Assembly (NCBI GenBank): GCA_017449495.1
Contig: JAFTFO010000018.1
Span: forward strand, 1-64,000
Direction of reading: 5' to 3'
Length of the DNA stretch: 64,000 nt
Origin: Prevotella sp.
Lineage (GTDB): Bacteria; Bacteroidota; Bacteroidia; Bacteroidales; Bacteroidaceae
The notes under the pieces are model-generated. The model was not told the DNA's origin and did no database searches. It worked only from the letters and a program-made list of their open reading frames with translations. Both the position numbers and the translations under genes were made by a program. Below, piece after piece: positions 17,159-24,683 of the stretch. How positions within the stretch are numbered: position 1 is the first letter of the stretch; each line of letters opens with the position of its first letter.

Positions 17159-18418
17159 GTGAAGGTTCTCATTGTCAATACCAGTGACCGTACGGGTGGC
17201 GCTGCCGTTGCTGCCAACCGTCTGATGATGGCGCTCAACAACAATGGTGTGAAGGCGAAGATGCTGGTGCGTGACAAGCTCAGCGACTCGCTCACCGTCG
17301 TTGCGCTGCCCAAGTCGCCGCTGCTTCATTGGTATTTCCTCTGGGAGCGCTTAGTCATCTACTGCCGACTGCGGTTCTCGCGCCGACACCTTTTTGAGAT
17401 CGACCTTGCCAATGCTGGTGCCGACATCACTCGTCTGCCTGAGTTCCGTGAGGCCGACGTCATCCACCTTCATTGGATCAATCAGGGCATGCTCTCCCTG
17501 GGTACTATCCAGAAGATCCTGCTCTCCGGCAAGCCCGTCGTCTGGACGATGCATGACATCTGGCCAGCCACAGCCCTCTGCCATGTCACCCTTGGCTGCC
17601 GCCATTTCACCTCCATCTGTCACCATTGCCGGTTGCTTCCTAACGGAGGCTCCGACAGCGACCTCTCCACCAGCGTCTGGCACAAGAAGCAACGTATGCT
17701 CGACGGGGAGAGCATCTATTATGTTGCCTGCAGCCGATGGTTGGAAGGTGAGGCAAAAGCCAGTGCATTGCTCAAGGGACAGAAGATCACCAGCATCCCC
17801 AACCCCATCGACACCCATGTCTATAAGCGTGGCGACCGTATGGAGGCTCGTCGACGTCTCGGCTTGCCCCTCGACCGCCAGTATATCCTCTTTGCGTCGC
17901 AACGTGTCACCAATGAGAACAAGGGTATAGACTACCTCGTTGAGGCCTGTCGGCAGTTGGATGATCTGCCCAACGTCACCGTCCTCATCTTAGGCGGTCA
18001 TGCCGAGGAGGTCGCGCCACAGCTCACCCTTGATGCGATACCCTTAGGCTATATCAACGACGAGCGGCGGATTGTCGACATCTATCAGGCTTCCGATGTG
18101 TTTGTGCTCCCCTCGTTATCCGAGAACCTGCCCAATACGATCATGGAGGCGATGGCCTGTGGACTGCCCTGCGTGGGTTTCCGCGTGGGAGGCATCCCCG
18201 AAGAGATCGACCACAAGCGTAATGGCTACGTGGCTGACTACCGCAGTGCCAGCGACTTGGCTCTGGGCATCCGTTGGGTGCTCACCTCCGACCAGCGCGA
18301 AGCACTCAGTGAGGCCTGTGTCCATAAGGTCGCCCAGAGCTACTCCTACCAGAGCGTTGCCCTGCGCTATACTGATGTCTACCAGCAGGCGATGGCCTTT
18401 AAACACTATAAACTATAG
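17159..18418 (+). CDS. Glycosyltransferase family 4 protein
   Basis: A 419-residue GT-B glycosyltransferase, probably adding a sugar from a nucleotide donor to a capsule, O-antigen or exopolysaccharide intermediate at the cytoplasmic face. The N-terminus VLIVNTSDRTGGAAVAANRL is the usual GT4 acceptor-domain start. The C-terminal donor domain carries LPSLSENLPNTIMEAMACGLP (split here: SENLPN then EAMACG), the GT4 E-x7-E motif, and VGGIPEEI. The start is GTG at 17159; no better ATG exists upstream. It ends 3 bp before the next glycosyltransferase, so the two are translationally close. Substrate cannot be read from sequence. Confidence 0.88.
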   Translation: MKVLIVNTSDRTGGAAVAANRLMMALNNNGVKAKMLVRDKLSDSLTVVALPKSPLLHWYFLWERLVIYCRLRFSRRHLFEIDLANAGADITRLPEFREADVIHLHWINQGMLSLGTIQKILLSGKPVVWTMHDIWPATALCHVTLGCRHFTSICHHCRLLPNGGSDSDLSTSVWHKKQRMLDGESIYYVACSRWLEGEAKASALLKGQKITSIPNPIDTHVYKRGDRMEARRRLGLPLDRQYILFASQRVTNENKGIDYLVEACRQLDDLPNVTVLILGGHAEEVAPQLTLDAIPLGYINDERRIVDIYQASDVFVLPSLSENLPNTIMEAMACGLPCVGFRVGGIPEEIDHKRNGYVADYRSASDLALGIRWVLTSDQREALSEACVHKVAQSYSYQSVALRYTDVYQQAMAFKHYKL

Positions 18419-18421
18419 TCT

Positions 18422-19171
18422 ATGCGCATCACCTACGTCACTATCACCTATAATGCCGCCGCCGTGTTGCAGCGAACCCTCGACAGCGTGCTCCAGCAAG
18501 ACTACCCCGACATCGTGCATCTCATCATCGACGGGGCCTCCACAGACGGTACGCTCCAGCTTGTCGACGACTATATCCTGCGCTCCAATGCTACTGAGAA
18601 CGGCCATCGCGTTCAGATAATCTCTGAGCCAGATCATGGCATCTATGATGCGATGAACAAAGGTTTGCGATCCCTCGATGGCGACTATGTCTGTTTCCTC
18701 AATGCTGGCGACTTCCTGCCTGCACCAGATACTGTCAGCCGTATCGTCGAGAAGATGGCCAATACTCCAGCCGTACTCTACGGCGACACGGATATCGTCG
18801 ACTCTGAGGGCCGTTTTCTCCGTCACCGTCGATTGTCCCCTCCCGAGCACCTCACGTGGAAGTCCTTCCGCCAAGGCATGCTCGTCTGCCATCAGGCTTT
18901 CTATGCCCGCACTGACTTCGCCATTGCTGCGCCCTACGACCTGCGCTACCGCTACTCTGCCGATGTAGACTGGTGTATCCGCATTATGAAAGCCGCCGCC
19001 AAGGAGAATGTCCCCCTGCAGAACCTCCACATGGTCGTTGCCAACTATACAGAAGAAGGGCAGACCACGCTCCATCATCGAGAGTCGCTCTTGGAACGCT
19101 TCCGCATTATGACCCGTCACTACGGCTGGCTCACCACCCTCGCCATGCACCTTTGGTTCGTATTCCGTTAA
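18422..19171 (+). CDS. Glycosyltransferase family 2 protein
   Basis: A 249-residue GT-A enzyme. The N-terminus RITYVTITYNAAAVLQRTL, then IIDGASTDGT and SEPDHGIYDAMNKGL, are typical of family 2. GDYVCFLNAGDF contains the equivalent of the metal-binding D-x-D-like region, though here as N-A-G-D. The C-terminal part includes HQAFYAR and the acceptor loop. It follows the GT4 gene by 3 bp and should be co-expressed with it, probably in the same surface-glycan pathway. The acceptor is unknown. Confidence 0.88.
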   Translation: MRITYVTITYNAAAVLQRTLDSVLQQDYPDIVHLIIDGASTDGTLQLVDDYILRSNATENGHRVQIISEPDHGIYDAMNKGLRSLDGDYVCFLNAGDFLPAPDTVSRIVEKMANTPAVLYGDTDIVDSEGRFLRHRRLSPPEHLTWKSFRQGMLVCHQAFYARTDFAIAAPYDLRYRYSADVDWCIRIMKAAAKENVPLQNLHMVVANYTEEGQTTLHHRESLLERFRIMTRHYGWLTTLAMHLWFVFR

Positions 19172-19214
19172 TATATTTTAAATTATTCCTGCCTTATGCA
19201 GTCTTTTTGTTTCT

Positions 19215-19248
19215 TTTGACACTATAGAAGTAAATAGTAGTAAATTTG
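19215..19248 (+). promoter_or_regulatory. Promoter upstream of the lipoprotein/sigma-barrel cluster
   Basis: TTTG at 19215-19218, 22 nt, then TAAATTTG at 19241-19248, about 22 nt before the ATG at 19271. Spacing is slightly longer than the usual 19-21. Confidence 0.55.
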
Positions 19249-19270
19249 CAACAAGATTTAGATAAGGTGT

Positions 19271-19855
19271 ATGAAACAAGTAGGAAATATTCTTTATTTT
19301 GTTTTGGGTTTGGTGTTTTATACAGCATGCAGCAACGATGATGATTTCGCAGGCGGTTCACTCCATGCTGTAGCACGGCTGAATGCTGATGCCGTAGTGC
19401 AGTATGAGAAAGAAATGGCTCTATTCACACTTAACGATATCAAGAGTTTTAACACCAAAACGGGCGAAATCACCTTTAACCATTTTATACTCGACACACA
19501 CCTGTTTTGGGGCGGATATCGAGTCTATTTTTATGATGGCGATATCTTGCTGTTCGATGCAGTTCCTGTCTCTTGGTTTTCCAGTATAGGCTATTTCGAC
19601 CAGCTTACGTTCCAATGCGACTTTTATGGTCCTGACGACATGTGGGATGCCTCACAAAGTCATTTTTATCTCCTCTATGGCTATCCAGGAACCATCAAGG
19701 GCGACCCAACCATAGAGAAACTGAAACAAAAGAATGCAGCGGGGATGGATCGTTTCATCCAGATTCTCCGTCGGGCTGGAAAAATTGTCGATGCGTGGCC
19801 AGAAGGCTACATAAATGTACATTATGGAGCTGATAGGCAGATGCAGGGCTGGTGA
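19271..19855 (+). CDS. Putative lipoprotein upstream of the sigma-barrel fusion
   Basis: 194 residues with a type II signal peptide whose lipobox is YTAC followed by SNDDD, so the mature protein starts with an acidic flexible stretch that may favour surface export in Bacteroidetes. The rest (ending AGKIVDAWPEGYINVHYG) resembles no family I can name. It is mostly mixed alpha/beta in appearance with many aromatic residues. The 3' end overlaps the sigma-barrel gene by 41 bp in a different frame, which implies a shared transcript and coupled translation. It may be a partner or cargo of that regulator; that is inference from position only. Confidence 0.7.
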   Translation: MKQVGNILYFVLGLVFYTACSNDDDFAGGSLHAVARLNADAVVQYEKEMALFTLNDIKSFNTKTGEITFNHFILDTHLFWGGYRVYFYDGDILLFDAVPVSWFSSIGYFDQLTFQCDFYGPDDMWDASQSHFYLLYGYPGTIKGDPTIEKLKQKNAAGMDRFIQILRRAGKIVDAWPEGYINVHYGADRQMQGW

Positions 19856-21494
19856 ACGTCAGGCCTTGGACGAGCTGTATCAGCAATACAGGCCTCAATT
19901 GCTAAGAATTTGTAAGCAGTACACCAAAGACGACGGTGTGTCAGAAGATCTGCTGCACGATGCCTTTGTGGTAATCCTGACCTCGCTCGACAAACTGAAG
20001 GACGACGATAAGCTGGAAGCATGGATGGCCTCTATTGTCAGAAACGTGGGCTACCACTATCGTGACCATCTGATTAGAGAACAGTCGACTCTCCGGCAAT
20101 TAGGGAAGGAGAGCGAAGGCATGAAGGATACGGCCTTATCTCCTGACTACGAACAACTACAAACGCTCGTGTCGCAACTGCCACAAGGCTATCAGCAAGT
20201 GTTCAGGCTCTCTGTGTTTGAAGGACTGTCGCATCAGGAAATCGGTCAGCTGCTGGGCATCGCCCCTCATTCTTCTTCCTCACAACTCTCCCACGCCAAA
20301 CGGATGCTTCAGACACTTATCAAGCAGTCGTGGATTCTCATCCTGCTGCTCATTGCCATCCCGACGGCTGTCTGGAAACTATTATATAAGCATGAGCCAG
20401 AAATCAAACCAATTGCAGCAACACCAAAGCCTCATGAATCTCAGTCTGAACCTGTCGCCGAAACTCCACACGACGAACTTGTCTATGCCTCTGTCAGCAA
20501 GGCCCCCACGACTCATCTTGCCCGTTATCAGACAGAGACCGTCATCCAGCCAGACTCTATACCTTATTATAATAAGGAACGGATCGACACCTTGGCAGAG
20601 ACAGCACAAGAAGTCTCCCAAGAGGAAGAACGTCAGCAAGATACGCTGATTTATCAACAACTGCCGTCTTTACCTACGATAGAAGAACCAGTCTATGCGG
20701 CCAGCACCAGGTCTAAGTCATCTACGTGGGACATCCGTCTGGCCTATAACGGACAGATGGGACAACGCGACGACTATCTGGCAGCCACCACCATTGTCAA
20801 AGGCAGCTTTAATGCTACCAGCAACAGTCCGATTCCTTCAGAACATGCGTATGACAACTGGATAGACTATCATTTATATCTGACCTATCTGAACAATGGT
20901 CCCAATGTTTCTGATGATATGGAAACCCGCGCTCTGATGAACATCGCAGCACAAAACTCTGCTGTAAATAGTGGTATGATGGAGGCCCACTATGAGCACA
21001 AACTGCCTGTCACCATCCAACTCCTTCTTGGCCGACCGCTTTCCAATCGCCTGTCGTTTGAGACAGGACTGAGTTACACTCGACTGAGTTCCACCAAAAA
21101 CACAGGCAGCAGTCAAGCTTATATCCAGGAACGTCAGCGACTACACTATCTTGGCATTCCGATCCGTCTGGGTTGGCAGTGGTACAGTAAAGCGCATCTC
21201 AGCCTCTATTCCTCTGTAGGAACCATGCTGGAACTGCCCATTCGCAGCGTTAGCGATATCAATTACATCGACAACGGCATCAGCACTTTCCAGAAAAAAG
21301 AAGCCCTCAGCGTGCCCTGCCAGTGGTCTACGACACTCGGTCTTGGCCTGCAATATGACTTTACGCCTCACCTTGGCATCTACTTAGAGCCCAGCCTGCA
21401 ATACTTCTTCGATGACGGCAGCGACATTAAAACCTATCGCATGGAGCACCCCTTCAGCATGACCTTGCCCCTCGGTATCCGCTTCCATTGGTAA
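19815..21494 (+). CDS. ECF sigma factor fused to a membrane helix and outer-membrane beta-barrel
   Basis: 559 residues in one frame. Residues about 15-90 form sigma region 2 (LHDAFVVILTSLDKL, AWMASIVRNVGYHYRDH). About 112-168 form sigma region 4 with a helix-turn-helix (LSVFEGLSHQEIGQLLGIA, then SQLSHAKRML). Residues about 172-191 are a strong membrane helix (SWILILLLIAIPTAVW) flanked by lysines. About 192-300 is a Pro/Glu/Thr-rich linker, and about 304-559 an eight-strand-type barrel (WDIRLAYNG, then RLGWQWYS) ending with FSMTLPLGIRFHW, a C-terminal aromatic as in outer-membrane proteins. The layout would place the sigma factor in the cytoplasm and the barrel in the outer membrane. In related genomes a sigma gene is often followed by a separate helix-plus-barrel gene; here the two are one protein. 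Starts at 19815 or 19824 are both possible. Release by proteolysis is a natural but untested model. Confidence 0.85.
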   Translation: MYIMELIGRCRAGERQALDELYQQYRPQLLRICKQYTKDDGVSEDLLHDAFVVILTSLDKLKDDDKLEAWMASIVRNVGYHYRDHLIREQSTLRQLGKESEGMKDTALSPDYEQLQTLVSQLPQGYQQVFRLSVFEGLSHQEIGQLLGIAPHSSSSQLSHAKRMLQTLIKQSWILILLLIAIPTAVWKLLYKHEPEIKPIAATPKPHESQSEPVAETPHDELVYASVSKAPTTHLARYQTETVIQPDSIPYYNKERIDTLAETAQEVSQEEERQQDTLIYQQLPSLPTIEEPVYAASTRSKSSTWDIRLAYNGQMGQRDDYLAATTIVKGSFNATSNSPIPSEHAYDNWIDYHLYLTYLNNGPNVSDDMETRALMNIAAQNSAVNSGMMEAHYEHKLPVTIQLLLGRPLSNRLSFETGLSYTRLSSTKNTGSSQAYIQERQRLHYLGIPIRLGWQWYSKAHLSLYSSVGTMLELPIRSVSDINYIDNGISTFQKKEALSVPCQWSTTLGLGLQYDFTPHLGIYLEPSLQYFFDDGSDIKTYRMEHPFSMTLPLGIRFHW

Positions 21495-21538
21495 ATACTT
21501 AGTAATAGTTTTAATTTTTCAACTTAATGATAACGAAT

Positions 21539-22099
21539 ATGAAAAAGAGTGTATTAGGTATCATCTGCGGCTTGGCCCTGTCAATGCTGGGAGTGTATGG
21601 CTGTAGCAACGATGACGAATCTGGCGCAGCGCAGTTCCAAGTGAAAAACTTTGCCAATACGGGGTGTAAGACAGTGTTAGGCACCAGGGGAGAAATGGGT
21701 GATAGCGGACTCGAATACATCGAGTACAAAGCCTTGGGTAATGGCTACCTGTCACTCAATCATGTGAACGTCCGCTTTAATTGCGAGCCAGGAGAACTGA
21801 AGATGTGGGCAACCATCTCCGGCAATGAAATCAGGATCGTAGAAACGGAACAGTTCCCTGGCGCCAACTGCATCTGTTCCTACGACCTCTATTGCGAGAT
21901 TGGCCCATTGGCTGATGGTGATTATACAATCATCGTCTGTGAGGGTTCCGAATTGGATCAGACCTTACCAGGAGAGCGTTTCCGTTTCAATATTTCCTAC
22001 AAGAATGACGGGCGCTTTTTCCCGTTACCATCCTCCGTGACCTCCGCCGCCGGGGCCACCACCTCCACCGCCGGGGAAGCCGCCGCCGGGGCCTCCTGA
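21539..22099 (+). CDS. Putative lipoprotein downstream of the sigma-barrel fusion
   Basis: About 186 residues with a type II signal peptide and lipobox VYGC followed by SNDDES. The mature part has a conserved-looking Cys set (NTGCKTVLG, RFNCEPGE, NCICSYDLYC) and reads like a small beta-sandwich; similar small lipoproteins occur in Bacteroides but have no name known to me. It begins 45 bp after the sigma-barrel stop, so it is probably the third gene of that operon. The final 25 residues (Ala/Ser/Thr-rich) come from reading the antisense strand of the glycine-rich tail of the convergent gene, so the C-terminus overlaps by 75 bp and may be a recent extension. An upstream ATG at 21527 is also possible. 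Confidence 0.75.
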   Translation: MKKSVLGIICGLALSMLGVYGCSNDDESGAAQFQVKNFANTGCKTVLGTRGEMGDSGLEYIEYKALGNGYLSLNHVNVRFNCEPGELKMWATISGNEIRIVETEQFPGANCICSYDLYCEIGPLADGDYTIIVCEGSELDQTLPGERFRFNISYKNDGRFFPLPSSVTSAAGATTSTAGEAAAGAS

Positions 22100-24055
22100 A
22101 CCAGATGAGTATGAGGAGAGCGAGACGGATGAGCCGCCGCTGACTGTGCCGCCGATATTGCCCATACCGCCGAAGTACTCGGTGCCGCCACTGACGGTGA
22201 CACCCGATTGCAGCGTCGTGGTGCCGCTGGTGGAAACGATGAGGGTAGAGCCGCCGCTGGTGGGTGTCTTGAAGGCGAGGGCCAGGTCGCTGCCGTTGTA
22301 GAGGGCATACCATGTGCTCTTGCTCCACGATGACGATGAGCAGCACGTCTGCGAGAGGCTGCTTCCCGACTCCAGACCGCCGATGGCGACGAGGGTACCG
22401 CCCGTGAAGTAGAACTGTTTCTGCTCCTCGCTGTTGGCGTCGATGGCCACCTCGGGCGAAGAGGTGCCGACGGCATAGACCACGCCACCCTTGATGTAAC
22501 AGTTGCCGTTGGCATCCAAGCCGTCGTTATTAGAGGCACGGGCATAGACGTAGCCGTCGGTGATGGTCATGTCCTGAGCCGAGTTAATGGCATCGTCGTA
22601 GGCATTCACGGTGACGTGTCCGCCCGTGATGTTCAGGTAGTTCTTGCTCTCGATGCCCTCACCGTTGCGGCCGCTGGTGGTCACGCTGATGGTGCCGCCG
22701 CTGATGTCGATGCCGCCGCTGTAGGTATAACTCCTGCCGTCCTGCGTCTTCACACCGGCCTTGATACCCTTGGGCGACGAGTAGTAGTTGCTGCTCACGT
22801 TGTCGGTATTGCCCGTGTAGTTGGTGTTCTCCGTCGAGCCATTGTTATAATAGAGACCGCCTGAGGTGACTACCGTGATGGTACCATCGGTGATGGTCAG
22901 CACGCCGTCGCACTTCATGCCCTTGCCGCCGGAGCCAGAGCTGGCCAGCGTCAGTGAGCCGCCAGAGACGGTCATATTGCCGTCGCAACTCAGTCCGCTG
23001 GCCGCCTTGGTCTCAGCGTCGTCGCTGTCCCACTGGCCGTTGCCTGTGGTCGTCACGTCGATGGTGGTGCCGCTAATCTTCATATCGCCATCGGCCTTGA
23101 CGCCCTTGGCGGCGGAGGCGGAACAGGTGATGGTCAGCGTGCCACCCTCAAGATAGACATTACCGGAGTCCTCGTCGTCGTGTGCATCCGTGCCAGTGGT
23201 TTCATCGGCCACAATCTCACCCGTAGAGGCAGTTCCACCCAGGTCGCACTGTATGCCGTCGTCGCCTGTGCCGCTGATGCTGACGGTACCGCTCTTCATC
23301 AGGAAGTACTCTTCGCAGTTGATGCCGTCGCCCACGGCCGACGTGATGTTCAGCGTCAGGTTCTTCACCGAGATATAGTCGCCGCTCTTGATGGCGTGCT
23401 TGGTGTTGCCCACTACGTTGAGCGTGCCGTTACCCTGCAACTGTAGTTGTCCCTTGCTGTAGACGCAGGCCTTCTGCGAACCGCCCGCACAGTCGGTCAG
23501 CGTGTTCTCCGTACCCTTCTTGGCACTGAGTTGTATGCGCTTCGAGTTGGTGATGTCGATAGCGGCGCCCGTCGTACAGGTCAGGTCGACACCAGCCAGT
23601 GACACGGTACACTTATATGAGCCGGAGAGTGCAAACTGTCCGTCGGTCGTTGTGCCGCTGAGCTGATAGGTGATCTCGTCGTCGTCTACCGCAGCGGTGT
23701 TGGTCTGTGCAATGCTGACGTAGGCGCCGCTGACGGTAGGAGTGACGTATGGCGCCACGTTGCCTGCCACAGTGACCCTTGCCGACGTGCCGTTGTAGGC
23801 TATCTGCACCAAATTGTCGGTCACCTCCGACGGATCGACGCTCATGCTGCTGATGTCGCTAAGTGTAAATGTCTTGCCCATGATGGTCAGTGTCTCACCG
23901 TCGCTGTAAGTCATCTCGCCCGTCTGTGAGGCGGGGTACTGATATGTCACGTTGCCCACCTGTACGTTCAGCGTCTGGGCCGATGAAGTGAGATGTGATA
24001 TGCAAACAGTGAAAAGTAATGTCACTATGATGCGAACGGATGCTGTGTGTCTCAT
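22025..24055 (-). CDS. Carbohydrate-binding beta-helix protein (Cthe_2159 type)
   Basis: 676 residues with a signal peptide ending TSSAQT. After a short N-terminal domain (MTYSDGETLTIMGKTFTLSD), most of the chain is a run of short repeats of the form SGGTISVTTSG, DGIQCD, KGVKADGDMKI and SAQDMTITDG, typical of the right-handed beta-helix family named after Cthe_2159 (binding of cellulose or acidic sugars, related to polysaccharide lyases). The C-terminus is almost pure glycine and proline (GPGGGFPGGGGGG) and ends HGGW. It overlaps the upstream gene 24052-24441 by 4 bp (ATGA), so translation is coupled. Role in cell adhesion or glycan binding is inference. The glycine-rich tail overlaps the convergent lipoprotein gene. 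Confidence 0.8.
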   Translation of the reverse strand: MRHTASVRIIVTLLFTVCISHLTSSAQTLNVQVGNVTYQYPASQTGEMTYSDGETLTIMGKTFTLSDISSMSVDPSEVTDNLVQIAYNGTSARVTVAGNVAPYVTPTVSGAYVSIAQTNTAAVDDDEITYQLSGTTTDGQFALSGSYKCTVSLAGVDLTCTTGAAIDITNSKRIQLSAKKGTENTLTDCAGGSQKACVYSKGQLQLQGNGTLNVVGNTKHAIKSGDYISVKNLTLNITSAVGDGINCEEYFLMKSGTVSISGTGDDGIQCDLGGTASTGEIVADETTGTDAHDDEDSGNVYLEGGTLTITCSASAAKGVKADGDMKISGTTIDVTTTGNGQWDSDDAETKAASGLSCDGNMTVSGGSLTLASSGSGGKGMKCDGVLTITDGTITVVTSGGLYYNNGSTENTNYTGNTDNVSSNYYSSPKGIKAGVKTQDGRSYTYSGGIDISGGTISVTTSGRNGEGIESKNYLNITGGHVTVNAYDDAINSAQDMTITDGYVYARASNNDGLDANGNCYIKGGVVYAVGTSSPEVAIDANSEEQKQFYFTGGTLVAIGGLESGSSLSQTCCSSSSWSKSTWYALYNGSDLALAFKTPTSGGSTLIVSTSGTTTLQSGVTVSGGTEYFGGMGNIGGTVSGGSSVSLSSYSSGSGGPGGGFPGGGGGGPGGGGHGGW

Positions 24056-24441
24056 TTTACGATCATTTTATAGGTTCTTTCCTTGCTTTTCACGATATAG
24101 ACGCCTCTGCGCATCTGGTCCTTGGTGACCCGATGTCCCTGGAGGTCATAGACTTCACTGTCCATTGTCAATTGTCCATTGTCAATTGAATGAATGGCAG
24201 TTGTACCCTCGGAAGAGAAGTACATCTTGCTGAGATCCTTCAGCGAGAAGGTCTGCGTACCTTCGCCGTTAGTAGCCACAAGGTTGCCGTCGGCAATCTT
24301 GATGGTCAGCGAAATGACGGATATTGTCTGCACCGTTCCGTCGGTGGTTTCAAACGTCAGATAGGGATAGTCGTAGTCGTCGGCTTGTGCCGTAACAGCC
24401 GCTATCACCATCATGAGTGTGAGGATGGTCTTTTTCATCAT
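24052..24441 (-). CDS. Small secreted protein with T9SS-like C-terminal tail
   Basis: 129 residues: signal peptide (to about 20, AVTAQADD), one small domain (YLTFETTDGTVQTI, then FSLKDLSKMYFSSEG) and a tail EVYDLQGHRVTKDQMRRGVYIV ending YKMIVK (written in parts: VYDLQGHR, RRGVYIV). The domain resembles the N-terminal part of the next gene's product, which suggests duplication. The stretch IDNGQLTMDS just before the tail is encoded by a repeat array at 24160-24189. The tail is of the type common in Prevotella secreted proteins and thought to be a T9SS-related signal. Function unknown. It starts an operon with the beta-helix gene, driven by the promoter at 24465-24496. Confidence 0.75.
   Translation of the reverse strand: MMKKTILTLMMVIAAVTAQADDYDYPYLTFETTDGTVQTISVISLTIKIADGNLVATNGEGTQTFSLKDLSKMYFSSEGTTAIHSIDNGQLTMDSEVYDLQGHRVTKDQMRRGVYIVKSKERTYKMIVK
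24160..24189 (-). repeat. In-frame TCAATT/CATTGTC array before a C-terminal tail
   Basis: Units CATTGTCAATTGTCCATTGTC (given in parts: CATTGTCAATT, GTCCATTGTC) code in frame on the minus strand for SIDNGQLTMDS, the linker just before the YDLQGHR tail of the protein at 24052-24441. Confidence 0.7.
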
Positions 24442-24464
24442 TCTGTGATTTTAAATTTTTACTG

Positions 24465-24496
24465 CAAAGGTAGTGGTTTTCACTTACATTTGCAAA
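24465..24496 (-). promoter_or_regulatory. Promoter for the small tailed protein and beta-helix operon
   Basis: Minus strand: TTTG (24496-24493), 20 nt, TACCTTTG (24472-24465), about 24 nt before the ATG at 24441. A clean match to the Bacteroidetes consensus. Confidence 0.75.
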
Positions 24497-24596
24497 CTTA
24501 TTCAACCAACAGCCCGCTTTTTTCAGCAAACCCGGGTTACAACAAAAAGAAAGGCAACCCTTTTCAGGCCGCCTCTCATTATTCTTTGGATGAACT

Positions 24597-24683
24597 TAGC
24601 TCTTCTCTCACTTAATCACAACCTTGAACCTTGTTCGAGCTCGTTCACGCTCGATAGTGCATAAGCGAGCTTATGCTCTATTC
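24597..24683 (-). repeat. Duplicated amylase 3' end plus two hairpins
   Basis: The last codons of the amylase gene and the bases after its stop (minus strand AAGGTCGTGATTAAGTGAGA) recur about 76 bp downstream as AAGGTTGTGATTAAGTGAGA. Between them are two perfect palindromes: GCATAAGC-GA-GCTTATGC (24659-24676) and TCGAGC-N8-GCTCGA (24635-24654). This is the 3' UTR of the amylase operon. No T-run terminator was found. Confidence 0.6.

Noticed and set aside
24442..24683. Additional small gene between the amylase and the small tailed protein
   Set aside because: Short frames here have no family motif; the region is explained by a promoter, hairpins and a duplicated 3' end.
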